64,000 nucleotides of DNA from a bacterium (GCA_003554945.1 PWHN01000083.1:1-64000), one strand, 5' to 3'. Shown: positions 40,535 through 49,999, counted from the stretch's first letter. The notes: a model not told the origin generated them from the letters alone. Translations and numbers: made by a program.

Positions 40535-42229
40535 TTGAATGTAGAAATACTTGAATACGACGCGATAATAATTGGCGGCGGCGCCGCCGGGCTAAGGGCC
40601 GGGCTGGAGCTAACAGAAATCGGGACACCACGAATAGCAATTATTTCCAAGCTGCCACCGGTAAGAAGTCACACAGCTGCAGCTCGCGGGGGCATCGGGG
40701 CTGTCCTGGACAGGAACGGAAAAGACTCCCCGGAGCAACACGCCCGGGATACAATAAAAGCAGGAGACGGATTGGCCGACCGGCCAGCGGTCAAATGCTT
40801 CTGCCAGGCGGTGGGCGAAGAAATCAGAAAACTGGCTGAACTCGGTCTACCCTTCAATGAAACTGAGGAGGGAAAAATTGCCGGCCGTAAATTTGCCGGC
40901 CACTACGATGCAGACGGCCTACCTGCACTACGAGCTCGTTACGCTGGCGATCGAACCGGCCAGATGCTTTTGCACATTCTGCATGACCACTGCCGGAGCC
41001 GGGCGATTGATTTCTTCGATGAACACCTTGCCCTCCGGCTCTGCCAGAGGCGGGGTAGATTCTGTGGAGTATTTGCTCGAGATATGGCAAGCGGCCGGCC
41101 TAAGTTGTTTCGAAGCCGGGCCACACTACTGGCCAGCGGAGGGGCCGGGATGCTTTTTGAATTTAGCACCAACTCATTGAATTGTACCGGCGACGGCCAG
41201 GCAATGGCGGTGAGGTCAGGCATTCCCCTGCAGGACCCGGAGTTTTTCCAGTATCATCCAACGGTTTTACCACGATTGGGCGTGCTGGTAACCGGGGCGG
41301 CGCGCAGCCTGGGGGGCCAACTCGTGAACTGTCGTGGCGACCGTTTTATGGAAAAATACGCCCCAAAACAACTGGAGCTGGCCCCACGAGATAAGTTGAG
41401 CCGGGCAATTAGCCAAGAAATAGATGCTGAACGAGGCGTCGAGGGGGGCGATTGCGTTCACCTTGACCTGCGGCACGTGGAAGCAAAAAAATTATATCAA
41501 GAACTGCCAGAGGTAGTTAGTTGCTGCCGCAACTACCTGGACTTGGAGCCGGAAGAAGAGCTAATTCCGGTTCGCCCGGCCGCCCATTACTGGATGGGGG
41601 GAATACCGACAGACAACCAGGGTCGAGTATTAGATGCTAAGCAGTTGCCTGTGCCAGGCCTTTTTGCTGCAGGCGAATGCGCCTCTGTTTCAATTCACGG
41701 GGCTAACCGCCTGGGAACAAATTCACTGGCCGAGACTCAGGTTATGGGGGCGAAAGCGGGACAACGTATTGCTATGGAGATTGAAAAAGATGTTCCGCTC
41801 CCGCCGCCGCAAGAACTACAGAAAAATATATTTCCCTTTGCCGCTATTCCGGAAGCGGGTCAACTGATGGAAAAACTACAGAAAATCACCAGCAACTGCC
41901 TCGGGATTTTTCGCAATAAAGAAAAGCTGGCTCACGGACAAAAAAAGCTGAACCAGTTAAACCGGGAGCTTGCAAATAGCAACTATGTGGAAGTATCACG
42001 CCGGCCCTACTCTTACACTCTGAAGACGACGTTTGAACTCAAAAACCTGCTCTTGCTGGCACGGCTAACTGTGGCGGCGGCGCTGGCACGAACTGAAAGC
42101 CGGGGTGCGCATTATCGGGTCGATTTTCCAGAAAAGGATGAAAATTTGAGATGTCACTCACTGGTCCAGCTCAATGAAGAGGGCCTCCAGGTCAAATATA
42201 GGGCGGTGATCGAAGAAAATGAAAACTAA
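40535..42229 (+). CDS. frdA: Fumarate reductase / succinate dehydrogenase flavoprotein subunit
   Basis: A 564-aa FAD enzyme. The dinucleotide fold is AIIIGGGAAGLRAGLE. RSHTAAARGGIGA carries His46, the residue that binds FAD covalently in Frd/Sdh and is absent from L-aspartate oxidase. Also present are QYHPT, the active-site region LGGQ...RDKLSRAI, and HGANRLGTNSLAE near the end. It reduces fumarate or oxidises succinate. TTG start with GGAGG 13 nt upstream. It overlaps the FrdB gene by 11 nt. No membrane anchor subunit follows, so a soluble or differently anchored enzyme is possible. Confidence 0.9.
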   Translation: MNVEILEYDAIIIGGGAAGLRAGLELTEIGTPRIAIISKLPPVRSHTAAARGGIGAVLDRNGKDSPEQHARDTIKAGDGLADRPAVKCFCQAVGEEIRKLAELGLPFNETEEGKIAGRKFAGHYDADGLPALRARYAGDRTGQMLLHILHDHCRSRAIDFFDEHLALRLCQRRGRFCGVFARDMASGRPKLFRSRATLLASGGAGMLFEFSTNSLNCTGDGQAMAVRSGIPLQDPEFFQYHPTVLPRLGVLVTGAARSLGGQLVNCRGDRFMEKYAPKQLELAPRDKLSRAISQEIDAERGVEGGDCVHLDLRHVEAKKLYQELPEVVSCCRNYLDLEPEEELIPVRPAAHYWMGGIPTDNQGRVLDAKQLPVPGLFAAGECASVSIHGANRLGTNSLAETQVMGAKAGQRIAMEIEKDVPLPPPQELQKNIFPFAAIPEAGQLMEKLQKITSNCLGIFRNKEKLAHGQKKLNQLNRELANSNYVEVSRRPYSYTLKTTFELKNLLLLARLTVAAALARTESRGAHYRVDFPEKDENLRCHSLVQLNEEGLQVKYRAVIEENEN

Positions 42230-42917
42230 ACTTAAAATCTTGCGACAGGCCTCAGTAGAAAGTGAGCCCGAGTGGAAAACGTATAAGCTACAGGTAGAGC
42301 CCGAGGAGCGACTGTTAGATGCCCTATTAAAAATAAGGCGTAATGTTGAGCCGGAGCTGGCTTTCCGCTCCAACTGTAAGAGCGGCCAGTGTGGTGCGGA
42401 TGCAATGAACATAAACGGCCAACCGAGACTGGCCTGCCGCACTCTTTTTAAAGACCTGGCCAACCCGAAACAGGTAACCATAAGACCGCTCGACGGCTAT
42501 CGGGTATTGAAAGACCTGGTCGTCGACCTGAAGGAAGTGGAACAACTGGGAGGCGAAATTATAGAAAAATCAGTGGATAAGTTGACCTCGCCGAAAAGAA
42601 CAAACTCAGAAATCAGGGAAGCGGCAAGCTGTAACCTCTGTGGAGCCTGTGTTCCCGCCTGTCCAGTAACATGGAACAACAACCTGTTCCCCGGTCCGGC
42701 GGCACTACTTAAAAGCTACCGCCTGCTGGGGATTTTAAGCCACGAGGATAAAAATCGACAATTGGAAAACATCAATCGAAATTGGGGGCTCTGGGGCTGC
42801 GAAACCGATTATAACTGCCTGGAAGTATGCCCGCGCGAAATAAACGTAACCGAACTGATCAGCCGGTTGAAGCGAGAAATCAGCTCTGGCGAAGAGAGAT
42901 GTTCTAAAGTCGAATAA
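42219..42917 (+). CDS. frdB: Fumarate reductase / succinate dehydrogenase iron-sulfur subunit
   Basis: A 232-aa subunit carrying three clusters. The 2Fe-2S site is CKSGQCGADAMNINGQPRLAC, with Asp in the third ligand position as in E. coli SdhB. The 4Fe-4S site is CNLCGACVPACP. The 3Fe-4S site is CETDYNCLEVCP, where the spacing matches CxxxxxCxxxCP. It passes electrons from FrdA. The frame overlaps frdA by 11 nt. Its end overlaps a convergent gene on the minus strand by 14 nt. Confidence 0.92.
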   Translation: MKTKLKILRQASVESEPEWKTYKLQVEPEERLLDALLKIRRNVEPELAFRSNCKSGQCGADAMNINGQPRLACRTLFKDLANPKQVTIRPLDGYRVLKDLVVDLKEVEQLGGEIIEKSVDKLTSPKRTNSEIREAASCNLCGACVPACPVTWNNNLFPGPAALLKSYRLLGILSHEDKNRQLENINRNWGLWGCETDYNCLEVCPREINVTELISRLKREISSGEERCSKVE

Positions 42918-43428
42918 TATTTTGAGTAATCCCTTCCAGATCAAGAAGCGAATAAAAAAGTTCGATATTTTTTGCCATCTCGCGGGAAGTTGTCTCCCCG
43001 AGTTGACGGATCAGCGGCAGCTGACGGCGCTGAGCTTCACGCAGGAGTGGGCGGTATTCTTCCTTACCCGTCTCAACCTGTAGAATAGCATGTTTCTCAA
43101 GACAGATAGAAAACCAGAGCAGCACTTCCCCCGGCGTCGGCTGACTGTCATAAAAACGGTTATGAATTGATTTCATAAGATTGACCCAGTGTTCCCGCCG
43201 ACTTAATTCAAGCGTTAATTGCTTATCGGACAATTCCTCAAGCAACTCGTGGTTATAGTTAAACAACCCCAAAAGATCAGGATTCCCTCCTGGAAGATGA
43301 AAGTTAAGTGACCGATAATTTTCAAATTGTCGGTGCCCCTCGAGCTGAAAATAGTCGGAGAGCACCTGCTTTTCATCAACGCTCAATGGTTGTTCGCGAA
43401 GCGTATCTGTGTCAAACTCCGAAATCAA
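42904..43428 (-). CDS. Uncharacterised helical protein
   Basis: A 174-aa soluble, mostly helical protein (QQLTLELSRREHWVNLMKSIHNRFYDSQPTPGEVLLWFSICLEKHAIL). The middle part resembles no family I can name. TTG start (43428) preceded by GGAG. It begins 17 nt after the stop of the 509-aa protein gene, so the two are probably one operon. Ends convergently over the frdB 3' end. Confidence 0.65.
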   Translation of the reverse strand: MISEFDTDTLREQPLSVDEKQVLSDYFQLEGHRQFENYRSLNFHLPGGNPDLLGLFNYNHELLEELSDKQLTLELSRREHWVNLMKSIHNRFYDSQPTPGEVLLWFSICLEKHAILQVETGKEEYRPLLREAQRRQLPLIRQLGETTSREMAKNIELFYSLLDLEGITQNIIRL

Positions 43429-43445
43429 TCTAAAACAACTCCATT

Positions 43446-44975
43446 TTATACGGCACGGGGCCGGTGGTGAAGCTCAATTTTTTCCAGGTCAGGAGAGGTT
43501 ATGTCCCCTAATGCCTCCAGCCAGCTTTCCGGAAAATTAAACGAGGGTTGAGCTGCGTCGTTAAGAATGTCAGAAGGCAGCGGGCTAAGCCAGTCCCGAG
43601 GCGGCAGACGACGACGGTTGAAAGACTCTGGGGGAGGTTCAGCTTCTTCCCGGTATTGCTCCGTCCACTGCAGATAGCCTTCGGTCATACTTTCAAGCAG
43701 CGGATTTTCGCTGTCTAACTCCTCAAAACGTTCCCTGACTTTATCCCAGACCATCGAGTGTTCAGGTGCCCAGGCCCAACAGCACATAAGAATAGCTTCC
43801 CAGACCTCTGGATTTTCATCCAGGAACTCAGAAGACGGGGGTTCCGAATCCCACCAGCTTCCCAGCAGAGCAGCAAGATCCCGCACGGCTTCGGCTTGTT
43901 CATCATTTATCCAGTGATAATTCCAGAGAGCATACAGCTCAGCAGGCAGATGAGGCCAGGTGGCCAGAGGGGGTTTGCTTTCTTCCCAGTGCCAGAGACG
44001 CGAAAGCTGATTTTCGCCGCGGGGGAAAGGATACTCGGGACCGGCCGAAACAGCAAGTAAAAGAGCATGATAACGTGCCGCGTCAACGGAACCGAGTTTG
44101 GGTTCACGCTGCGAGGGGGCAGCACCGGGAATGCGGGAAATCAAAGTCTCCTGAGATGATTCTGTCGAAGTGGGGGTGAGCAGTCCCAACCGACCCAGTC
44201 CCTGGTAGAGAAGCGCTGCCTCCAGGCCGTCGGCGTTCCACTGGCGAGCAAGCAGATTGCCATAAGCTTCCCGGTGCTGGTCCATTTCTACGGGACCATA
44301 GCAACTAAGCGAAAAGGCTATGACCAACAGTCGCTCACCAATCAGCCGACTAATATTTGCTGATTTTTCTCGCCAGGCAGTCTCGCCTACCAACTCTGCA
44401 CCGGCGGCACGAGGTTCCTGTATAAAGGGAACAAGTGACTCAAAAAATACCGCGTATTTATCCTGCTGATGAATAGCTTCCGTGCTCGCTTCCCGCAGCC
44501 ATTTAACCGCGTCTTTAATTTTCTGGGATGACTTGTCAGGAGCGGTTCTATCGTCATAATCAAGCCGGCGAGACTCGTCCGGTTCCGGCCAGGGATATCG
44601 ATTAATGTCCTGGTAAAGATCCGTCCACTGGTTTATGTCAGGAGCAAAGGTATTAATCCCTTCAAACGGCAGTGTTAGGTCCTCATTACGGATCTTTTTT
44701 TCTGGCAAATTCGGCTCATTATCCTCAAATTCATCACTTTTTTCGCTGGCGTCTGGGCGCACCTTATCCAAATCATCCACCGGCAGTGATTGTTCGGGCC
44801 GCTTGTAGGGCTCGTCAGCGCTGGTGACAGCTTCTTTCAAACCGCCCTCCAGTTTAAAATCGGTAGGGTCTAAATCGCCAGCAGACTTACCTTTCCCCCC
44901 CTGGGTTGCCACAACAACCACAACAATCAATGCCACTACGGCCAAAATCAATACAACAAAAGCAGCTGGATTCAT
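43446..44975 (-). CDS. Uncharacterised single-span membrane protein, acidic and Trp-rich
   Basis: A 509-aa protein: membrane helix at residues 5-24, a highly acidic low-complexity linker (about 25-95, SDEFEDNEPNLPEKK), then a mainly helical domain rich in Trp and Pro (LLGSWWDSEPPSSEFLDENPEVWEAILMCCWAWAPEHSMVWDKV). The topology suggests one anchor with the bulk outside or inside undecided. ATG 44975 has GGGGAG 9 nt before; a GTG at 44984 overlaps that site. It is in line with a DUF2851 gene upstream. No function proposed. Confidence 0.7.
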   Translation of the reverse strand: MNPAAFVVLILAVVALIVVVVVATQGGKGKSAGDLDPTDFKLEGGLKEAVTSADEPYKRPEQSLPVDDLDKVRPDASEKSDEFEDNEPNLPEKKIRNEDLTLPFEGINTFAPDINQWTDLYQDINRYPWPEPDESRRLDYDDRTAPDKSSQKIKDAVKWLREASTEAIHQQDKYAVFFESLVPFIQEPRAAGAELVGETAWREKSANISRLIGERLLVIAFSLSCYGPVEMDQHREAYGNLLARQWNADGLEAALLYQGLGRLGLLTPTSTESSQETLISRIPGAAPSQREPKLGSVDAARYHALLLAVSAGPEYPFPRGENQLSRLWHWEESKPPLATWPHLPAELYALWNYHWINDEQAEAVRDLAALLGSWWDSEPPSSEFLDENPEVWEAILMCCWAWAPEHSMVWDKVRERFEELDSENPLLESMTEGYLQWTEQYREEAEPPPESFNRRRLPPRDWLSPLPSDILNDAAQPSFNFPESWLEALGDITSPDLEKIELHHRPRAV

Positions 44976-45064
44976 TTTAAACACTCCCCGGCTATTATAA
45001 CATCCACTCAGTATCTATACACAGGCTTTCCCGTAGGTGGTAAAACGTGGGTATCTCTGGCAGA

Positions 45065-46474
45065 TTAGTGTTCAGAAGTAAAAAGTTGCTGTTGAGCCGG
45101 TCGCGGTGAATTAAGCATACACTCGGAACAACGGCCCTGCTGACAGTAGCGTTTATATAAGAAGACAGCGCCCTGTTGATGAGCAACCGACGGCCAGGTA
45201 ACCTCCATACCACACTGGCTCTCAATCGTTCTTGTACGTCGATTTGGAAGAACGGGCGGATAATCCAGAAATATTTGTTCCCAGCACCGCCGGCGCTCCG
45301 ACCAACCATTAAAAAGTGCTCGCTGATAAAAAAATGGTATCACGACATTGACGATGAGTTGATCAAGCCATTTTTTACCAAACGGAGAGGGAACAGATTC
45401 ACGACGGTCATCAGAGAAAGTATAGTGGTGACGCCAGTAGTTACGGCCGGGAAATTTAAACCGGGGTAACAAACGTTGCGCCAGAAAAGCTCGCAAACTT
45501 TTAGCCTGTAGTGCAGACTCCTCCAGCGCCAGCAGGTACTGCCGCCAGGGAGCTTCAAGCCTGCGGGTTGCCCGGCCAAAAGAAATCCAGCGGCGGTAAG
45601 GATAACTCTGGGGGCGAACCCCACCGAGCCGCCAGAAGGAAGGTGTCTTAATTAGCGGCTCTTCAGTGGCAAGATTTTCTCGCCAGCAACGGCGACGGTT
45701 ATAGATTGAACGATTGATTTTAGAACTCGACAACTGTGGAAACCAGCCTGCTTTGCCAAGCAGCCAGGCTTCAAGTTCCATCGGACGATCTAATTCAGAA
45801 AGCCGGTTATAAAACAGTTTCGGGGACAGACGGCGGGCAAGGCAACGAAACTGCCGATGGTTAAACGTGTAACCAAGAGCACCGACCAGGGGCTGCCAGA
45901 GACGACGTTCCCCCGGCAGCTTTTTCAAAGTAACAACACGTCTATACAGCCAGCACTGCCCCGCCCGGCGCAGGCAAGCTAACAACCGGCGGCGGAACAA
46001 ATGCTTATAACAGGGATGTTTGACCTGCTGCAGGCGTTGCAGAAATCGGCTCGGCGAAGTAGAAAAAGACAAATCTTCCAGCTCATCCGTGAGGGAGATA
46101 GTTGGAATTAACCGCCCGTCGGCCCGACGGGCCGGACAGTCGGCCGCAGAGTGCAAGCAAACCTGAAGGATAACGTTGTTAAAGGCGGGATCATGTTGGT
46201 GATTGTGCTGATACCAGTCGGCCGGGTGTTGATGAATTTCAACTGTTCCGCTTCTCCTTATCCCATCAACAACCAGAGTTACTCCTCTTATATCCGGACC
46301 GGAAGAAGCCGCCGGGCGACCGGCTTTAGTCACCGAAATACGTTCCCCAGTATCACCGGTAAAATTTTCCTTGGCCGCCACCGTCCACTGCCAGAGTCGG
46401 GTGATCTCTTTCTCGGTAAGAGTAAGGTTTGGCTGTCGATCCAACGTGGCGAGAACTTGCGACGGAGAAGACAT
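45065..46474 (-). CDS. DUF2851 family protein
   Basis: A 469-aa, very Arg-rich protein matching DUF2851 by its N-terminal block: LWQWTVAAKENF, GPDIRGVTLVVDGIRRSGTVEIHQHPADWYQHNHQHDPAFNNVILQVCLHS. The pattern G-x-VEIH...W..H.H...F.NVILHV is that family's hallmark and may be nuclease-like, but its function is not established. The C terminus has a CQQGRCSECMLN cysteine cluster that could bind metal. Basic where most neighbours are acidic, so nucleic-acid binding is plausible. Confidence 0.85.
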   Translation of the reverse strand: MSSPSQVLATLDRQPNLTLTEKEITRLWQWTVAAKENFTGDTGERISVTKAGRPAASSGPDIRGVTLVVDGIRRSGTVEIHQHPADWYQHNHQHDPAFNNVILQVCLHSAADCPARRADGRLIPTISLTDELEDLSFSTSPSRFLQRLQQVKHPCYKHLFRRRLLACLRRAGQCWLYRRVVTLKKLPGERRLWQPLVGALGYTFNHRQFRCLARRLSPKLFYNRLSELDRPMELEAWLLGKAGWFPQLSSSKINRSIYNRRRCWRENLATEEPLIKTPSFWRLGGVRPQSYPYRRWISFGRATRRLEAPWRQYLLALEESALQAKSLRAFLAQRLLPRFKFPGRNYWRHHYTFSDDRRESVPSPFGKKWLDQLIVNVVIPFFYQRALFNGWSERRRCWEQIFLDYPPVLPNRRTRTIESQCGMEVTWPSVAHQQGAVFLYKRYCQQGRCSECMLNSPRPAQQQLFTSEH

Positions 46475-46567
46475 AGCCTACCACCCCTGTGTATAGACTT
46501 GCCTCCTCCAACCCTGGGTTGTGATTCTGATTATCTATTACAAATATAAGGGATCAGCCGGGAAATA

Positions 46568-47212
46568 TCAAAATATATCTCTGTCAGGAAACTTATTGTT
46601 GTTCCCGGGTAGAACAGGGGCATGTAAGTCAAAGTCACCGGCGTGAAGAGCCGCTATTAATTCATCCACGGAAACAACTGCTTCTGGCAGCTTGATAAAA
46701 TAGTCGCCAACCGGATCAGAGCTGTGAGCATCGCTGGCTGTAATTGGTTGAAGGTCATGTCGGCGGGCATATTCCAGTGAGAGCTCAACCCTGTCTGACT
46801 GGGGCTGGTTGAAGCTGGCCACTTCGATAGCGGCAAAAGGATAGTTACGAACAAGTTCATCAAAATTCGGGTTAAACCGAAAAGGATGGGCAACGAAAGC
46901 ATAGCCGTCCCGCTCGGCAACCGCAGAGCTCAGACTTTCCAGGCTGCCACATAAAAACAGGGAAGTGTCGGGCCGCGGAAGAAAGACAACAACATGATGA
47001 GGACCGACTGTTATTTCAGCGCCGGTAAAAACCAGCAGTTCTGGAAAAGCGCGACGTAACCAACTCACCTCATCCGGTGGCCAGAAACGATTATGCTCGG
47101 TGAGGACCAGACCGTCAAGATCTCGTTCTCGAGCCAGCTTAAGCAGGTCATCAGGTGAGATGACAGAACAGGCAGAAAAACGGGAGGTGTGGGTATGGCA
47201 GTCTAATTTCAA
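46568..47212 (-). CDS. PHP-domain phosphoesterase
   Basis: A 214-aa PHP-fold protein: LDCHTHTSRFS (metal-binding HxH), DGLVLTEHNRF, TGAEITV, AFVAHPFRF and ITASDAHSSDPVG provide the metal-binding His/Asp/Glu series. PHP proteins hydrolyse phosphoesters (for example histidinol-phosphate or nucleotide 3',5'-bisphosphates) with a trinuclear metal centre. TTG start; weak ribosome site. It follows citrate synthase by 15 nt and is likely cotranscribed. Substrate unknown. Confidence 0.88.
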   Translation of the reverse strand: MKLDCHTHTSRFSACSVISPDDLLKLARERDLDGLVLTEHNRFWPPDEVSWLRRAFPELLVFTGAEITVGPHHVVVFLPRPDTSLFLCGSLESLSSAVAERDGYAFVAHPFRFNPNFDELVRNYPFAAIEVASFNQPQSDRVELSLEYARRHDLQPITASDAHSSDPVGDYFIKLPEAVVSVDELIAALHAGDFDLHAPVLPGNNNKFPDRDIF

Positions 47213-47227
47213 GAAAAAGCCACTTAC

Positions 47228-48358
47228 TTACCCGCGCTCCTCCATGGGAACCAGCTTCTGATTTTGCGGGCCGACATACTTAGCACGCGGACGAATCAGG
47301 GTGTTCTCATCGTATTGTTCCATAACGTGCCCCAGCCAACCGACGACACGGCTGGCGGCAAATATGGTCGTGTAAAGGTCGATTGGTATCCCCAGCAGGT
47401 AGTAAACAGAAGCGGAATAGAAGTCCACGTTACAGCGGATCCCTTTCTCTTCTTCCATAAAATCCTCGATCGCCGTGCTATATTCGTACCACTTCAGCTC
47501 GTCCTTCTCTTCGCCTAGCTTTTTACACATTTCTCTCAAGTAAGGAGAACGGGGATCAATCGTGTTATAAACGGCGTGGCCGAAACCCATTATTACTTCA
47601 CCGGCGGCAAGTTTTTCTTTGACATAATCAACCGGATCAATGCCACGTTCGTCTATTTCAAGAAGCATTTTCATAACTTCTGAGTTGGCCCCACCATGAA
47701 TGAGACCTTTTAAAGCCCCAATGGCAGAAGTTATTGTGGAATGGACATCGCTGAGAGTTGAGGCAGTAACTCGGGCGGCAAAAGTGGAGGCATTAAAACC
47801 ATGATCGGCATGAAGCACTAGACAGGTATCAAAAATTTCTTCCGCCTCTTCAGAAGGACGCTCACCATTTAACATGTATAGAAAATTACCGGCGTGACTC
47901 AGCTCGGGGTCTGGTTCGACAGCGTCCAGTCCGCGCCGGTAGCGGTCGAAAGCAGCTATCAGGGTGACCATCTTAGCGGCAATACGCTCGGCTTTTCGGT
48001 AGTTGGCCTCGACGTCAAGAGGCGACACCTCACTGTCGGGGTCATAGGCGGCAAGAGACGAAATCAGGGTTCTGAGAGCAGCCATGGGGTGCATGTCAGC
48101 GTCGGCTAATTTTTTAGCTATTTCTTTTACTTCATCGTTAACCGGCCGATTTTTAGCCAGGACTCCACAGGTCTCGTCAAACTGCTTTTGAGTTGGAAAG
48201 CCGTCCTCCCAGAAGAGATGAAAAATCTCCTCGAAGCGGACCTTATAAGCGAGCTCATTTATATCATATCCCTTATAAACAAGCTCTCCTTTGTCACCGT
48301 CCAGAAAACTCATCTCCGATTCCGTTAAAACTACATTCTTCAGACCATCCGACGTCAT
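47228..48358 (-). CDS. gltA: Citrate synthase
   Basis: A 376-aa type-I-length citrate synthase that condenses acetyl-CoA and oxaloacetate. SFLDGDKGELVYKGYDI at the start, LHADHGFNASTFAARV, the catalytic histidine regions LKGLIHGGAN and GFGHAVYNTIDPR, and the catalytic Asp in NVDFYSASVYYLLGIP are present. In GFGH-R-VYK the Arg is Ala here, as in some short bacterial/archaeal enzymes. With icd upstream it forms the oxidative branch to 2-oxoglutarate and glutamate. Confidence 0.95.
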   Translation of the reverse strand: MTSDGLKNVVLTESEMSFLDGDKGELVYKGYDINELAYKVRFEEIFHLFWEDGFPTQKQFDETCGVLAKNRPVNDEVKEIAKKLADADMHPMAALRTLISSLAAYDPDSEVSPLDVEANYRKAERIAAKMVTLIAAFDRYRRGLDAVEPDPELSHAGNFLYMLNGERPSEEAEEIFDTCLVLHADHGFNASTFAARVTASTLSDVHSTITSAIGALKGLIHGGANSEVMKMLLEIDERGIDPVDYVKEKLAAGEVIMGFGHAVYNTIDPRSPYLREMCKKLGEEKDELKWYEYSTAIEDFMEEEKGIRCNVDFYSASVYYLLGIPIDLYTTIFAASRVVGWLGHVMEQYDENTLIRPRAKYVGPQNQKLVPMEERG

Positions 48359-48541
48359 ACTTTTAGCCTCCCTGAGCTAACAGAATAAAAACAACTCAGA
48401 CAATAATAATCAATTGTCCAATTAATTGGCGTCAAAAGTGGACTTATGTTAAAAAGAAACTCTCTTAACGCTACGTTCTTCAATTTTAAGACAGACTTTT
48501 AATAATTTCAACCAAAAATAGATGTTGAAAGTAAAAATCTG

Positions 48542-49798
48542 TTAAACCTGGATATTTTCAACCACACGGCGACCAAACTGACTTGACTTAACTTTTTCAG
48601 CGTCAGATAGCTGCCGGGCCAGGTCATAAGTAACGTACTTTTCCTTGAAAGTCTCCTGCAGGGCCTCTTTAATAGCAGTAGAAGCCTCAACCCAGCCCAT
48701 GTGGTCGAGCATTTCGCAGGCGGAAAGAATGAGAGCCGTCGGATTGACTTTATCCTTACCGGCGTGTTTGGGGGCGCTGCCGTGAGTTGGTTCAAACAGG
48801 GCAAGCCCGTCACCAAAGTTAGCACCCGGGCAGATTCCCAGGCCGCCAATCATGCCGCCGGCGGCGTCGCTAATGTAATCACCGTTAAGATTGGGGAGGG
48901 CAAGAACGTCGTAACTGGCGGTTCTTGTCAGAATTTGCTGAAGCATATTGTCAGCAATTCTATCCTTAACCACGAGCGTGCCTTCAGGTGCTTGCCCGTC
49001 GTAATTATCCCAGAGTTGATCCTCGGTAATGACTTCATCGCCATATTCCTGTTCAGCAACCTCATACCCCCAGTTGCAAAAGGCTCCTTCGGTAAATTTC
49101 ATAATGTTACCTTTGTGAACCAGGGTAACCGACTCGCGATCATGTTCAAGAGCGTAGTCGATTGCCCGGCGAACCAGCCGCTTGGTGGCAAACTCACTGA
49201 TCGGTTTCAATCCCAACCCGACCGGACCTTCGTGAATACCGGCGGCACCAAGTTCAGTTTCAACAAACTTCCTCACCTTCTCGGCATCCGACGTCTCGGC
49301 CTCCCACTCGATACCGGCGTAAACATCCTCGGTATTTTCCCTGAAGATGACAAAATCGACTGCTTCAGGCGAGCAGATAGGCGATGGTAACCCATCCAGA
49401 TAATAGACAGGTCGGACACAGGCGTAGAGATCAAGCTGCTGACGAAGCGCAACGTTAAGACTGCGAAAACCGGCGCCAACCGGGGTAGTCAAAGGTCCCT
49501 TAATAGCGATACGAAACTTACGGATTGCCTCCAGTGTTTCGGCGGGAAAAACGGTTCCATAAACCTCTTCCGCCGACTCACCGGCATAAATTCGTGTCCA
49601 GACTATTTCACGCTGACCACCGTACACTTTTTCAACAGCACCATTCAGAACGTCGCGCATTACAGGTGAAATGTCCTTACCCGTTCCATCACCTTCAATA
49701 TAAGGAATAATCGGATTGTCTGGGACAACCAGCTTACCGTCACGGTAATCTATCTTTTCTCCCTGTTCCGGTATTTCTACATGATCATAATCGCTCAT
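48542..49798 (-). CDS. icd: Isocitrate dehydrogenase (NADP-type)
   Basis: A 418-aa enzyme that oxidises isocitrate to 2-oxoglutarate. YIEGDGTGKDI, the substrate Ser region KGPLTTPVGAGFRSLNVALRQQLDLYACVRP, FRENTEDVYAG, KGNIMKFTEGAF, NLNGDYISDAAGG and HGSAPKHAGKDKVNP are all as in E. coli Icd. The NADP determinants Lys (APKH), Tyr and Arg (TYDLARQL, equivalent to Tyr391/Arg395) are kept; only the Tyr345 equivalent is His. So NADP preference is likely. Structured motif copy C lies just upstream in the same orientation. Confidence 0.95.
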   Translation of the reverse strand: MSDYDHVEIPEQGEKIDYRDGKLVVPDNPIIPYIEGDGTGKDISPVMRDVLNGAVEKVYGGQREIVWTRIYAGESAEEVYGTVFPAETLEAIRKFRIAIKGPLTTPVGAGFRSLNVALRQQLDLYACVRPVYYLDGLPSPICSPEAVDFVIFRENTEDVYAGIEWEAETSDAEKVRKFVETELGAAGIHEGPVGLGLKPISEFATKRLVRRAIDYALEHDRESVTLVHKGNIMKFTEGAFCNWGYEVAEQEYGDEVITEDQLWDNYDGQAPEGTLVVKDRIADNMLQQILTRTASYDVLALPNLNGDYISDAAGGMIGGLGICPGANFGDGLALFEPTHGSAPKHAGKDKVNPTALILSACEMLDHMGWVEASTAIKEALQETFKEKYVTYDLARQLSDAEKVKSSQFGRRVVENIQV

Positions 49799-49862
49799 AA
49801 CTAATACTCCTCCTGTGGTATGAAATCAACTTTTTAAGAATTTAAATTTTGCGGTTTCCTCG

Positions 49863-49999
49863 TTCTGAGGACCGATATATTTCTGACATCATTCTCAGTT
49901 GCCCTCCGGGCAACTTCCGAGGTATAAAGACCTCAAAACAACCCCATCCTGGGGTTTGAGGTCATTATAAATCCGTCAGAAACACATCGGTCCTCAGAA
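49863..49999 (-). ncRNA. Structured motif, copy C, in the leader position of icd
   Basis: The same junction on the minus strand. The outer stem TTCTGAGGACCGAT is perfect (49986-49999 with 49863-49876), continued by TTTCTGAC/GTCAGAAA (49975-49982 with 49880-49887). Hairpin 1 is GACCTCAAA/TTTGAGGTC with a CCCC/GGGG top. Hairpin 2 is AGTTGCC/GGCAACT. The linkers are CGGATTTATA (49975-49966), TATACCTCGGA (49926-49916) and GAGAATGA (49896-49889). It ends 64 nt before the icd start codon. The stems share no sequence with copies A and B. The rest of 49799-50098 has no gene. Confidence 0.62.

Noticed and set aside
40535-42229. Identification as L-aspartate oxidase (NadB)
   Set aside because: It has the covalent-FAD His in RSHTAA and is followed by an FrdB gene; no nadA/nadC neighbour.
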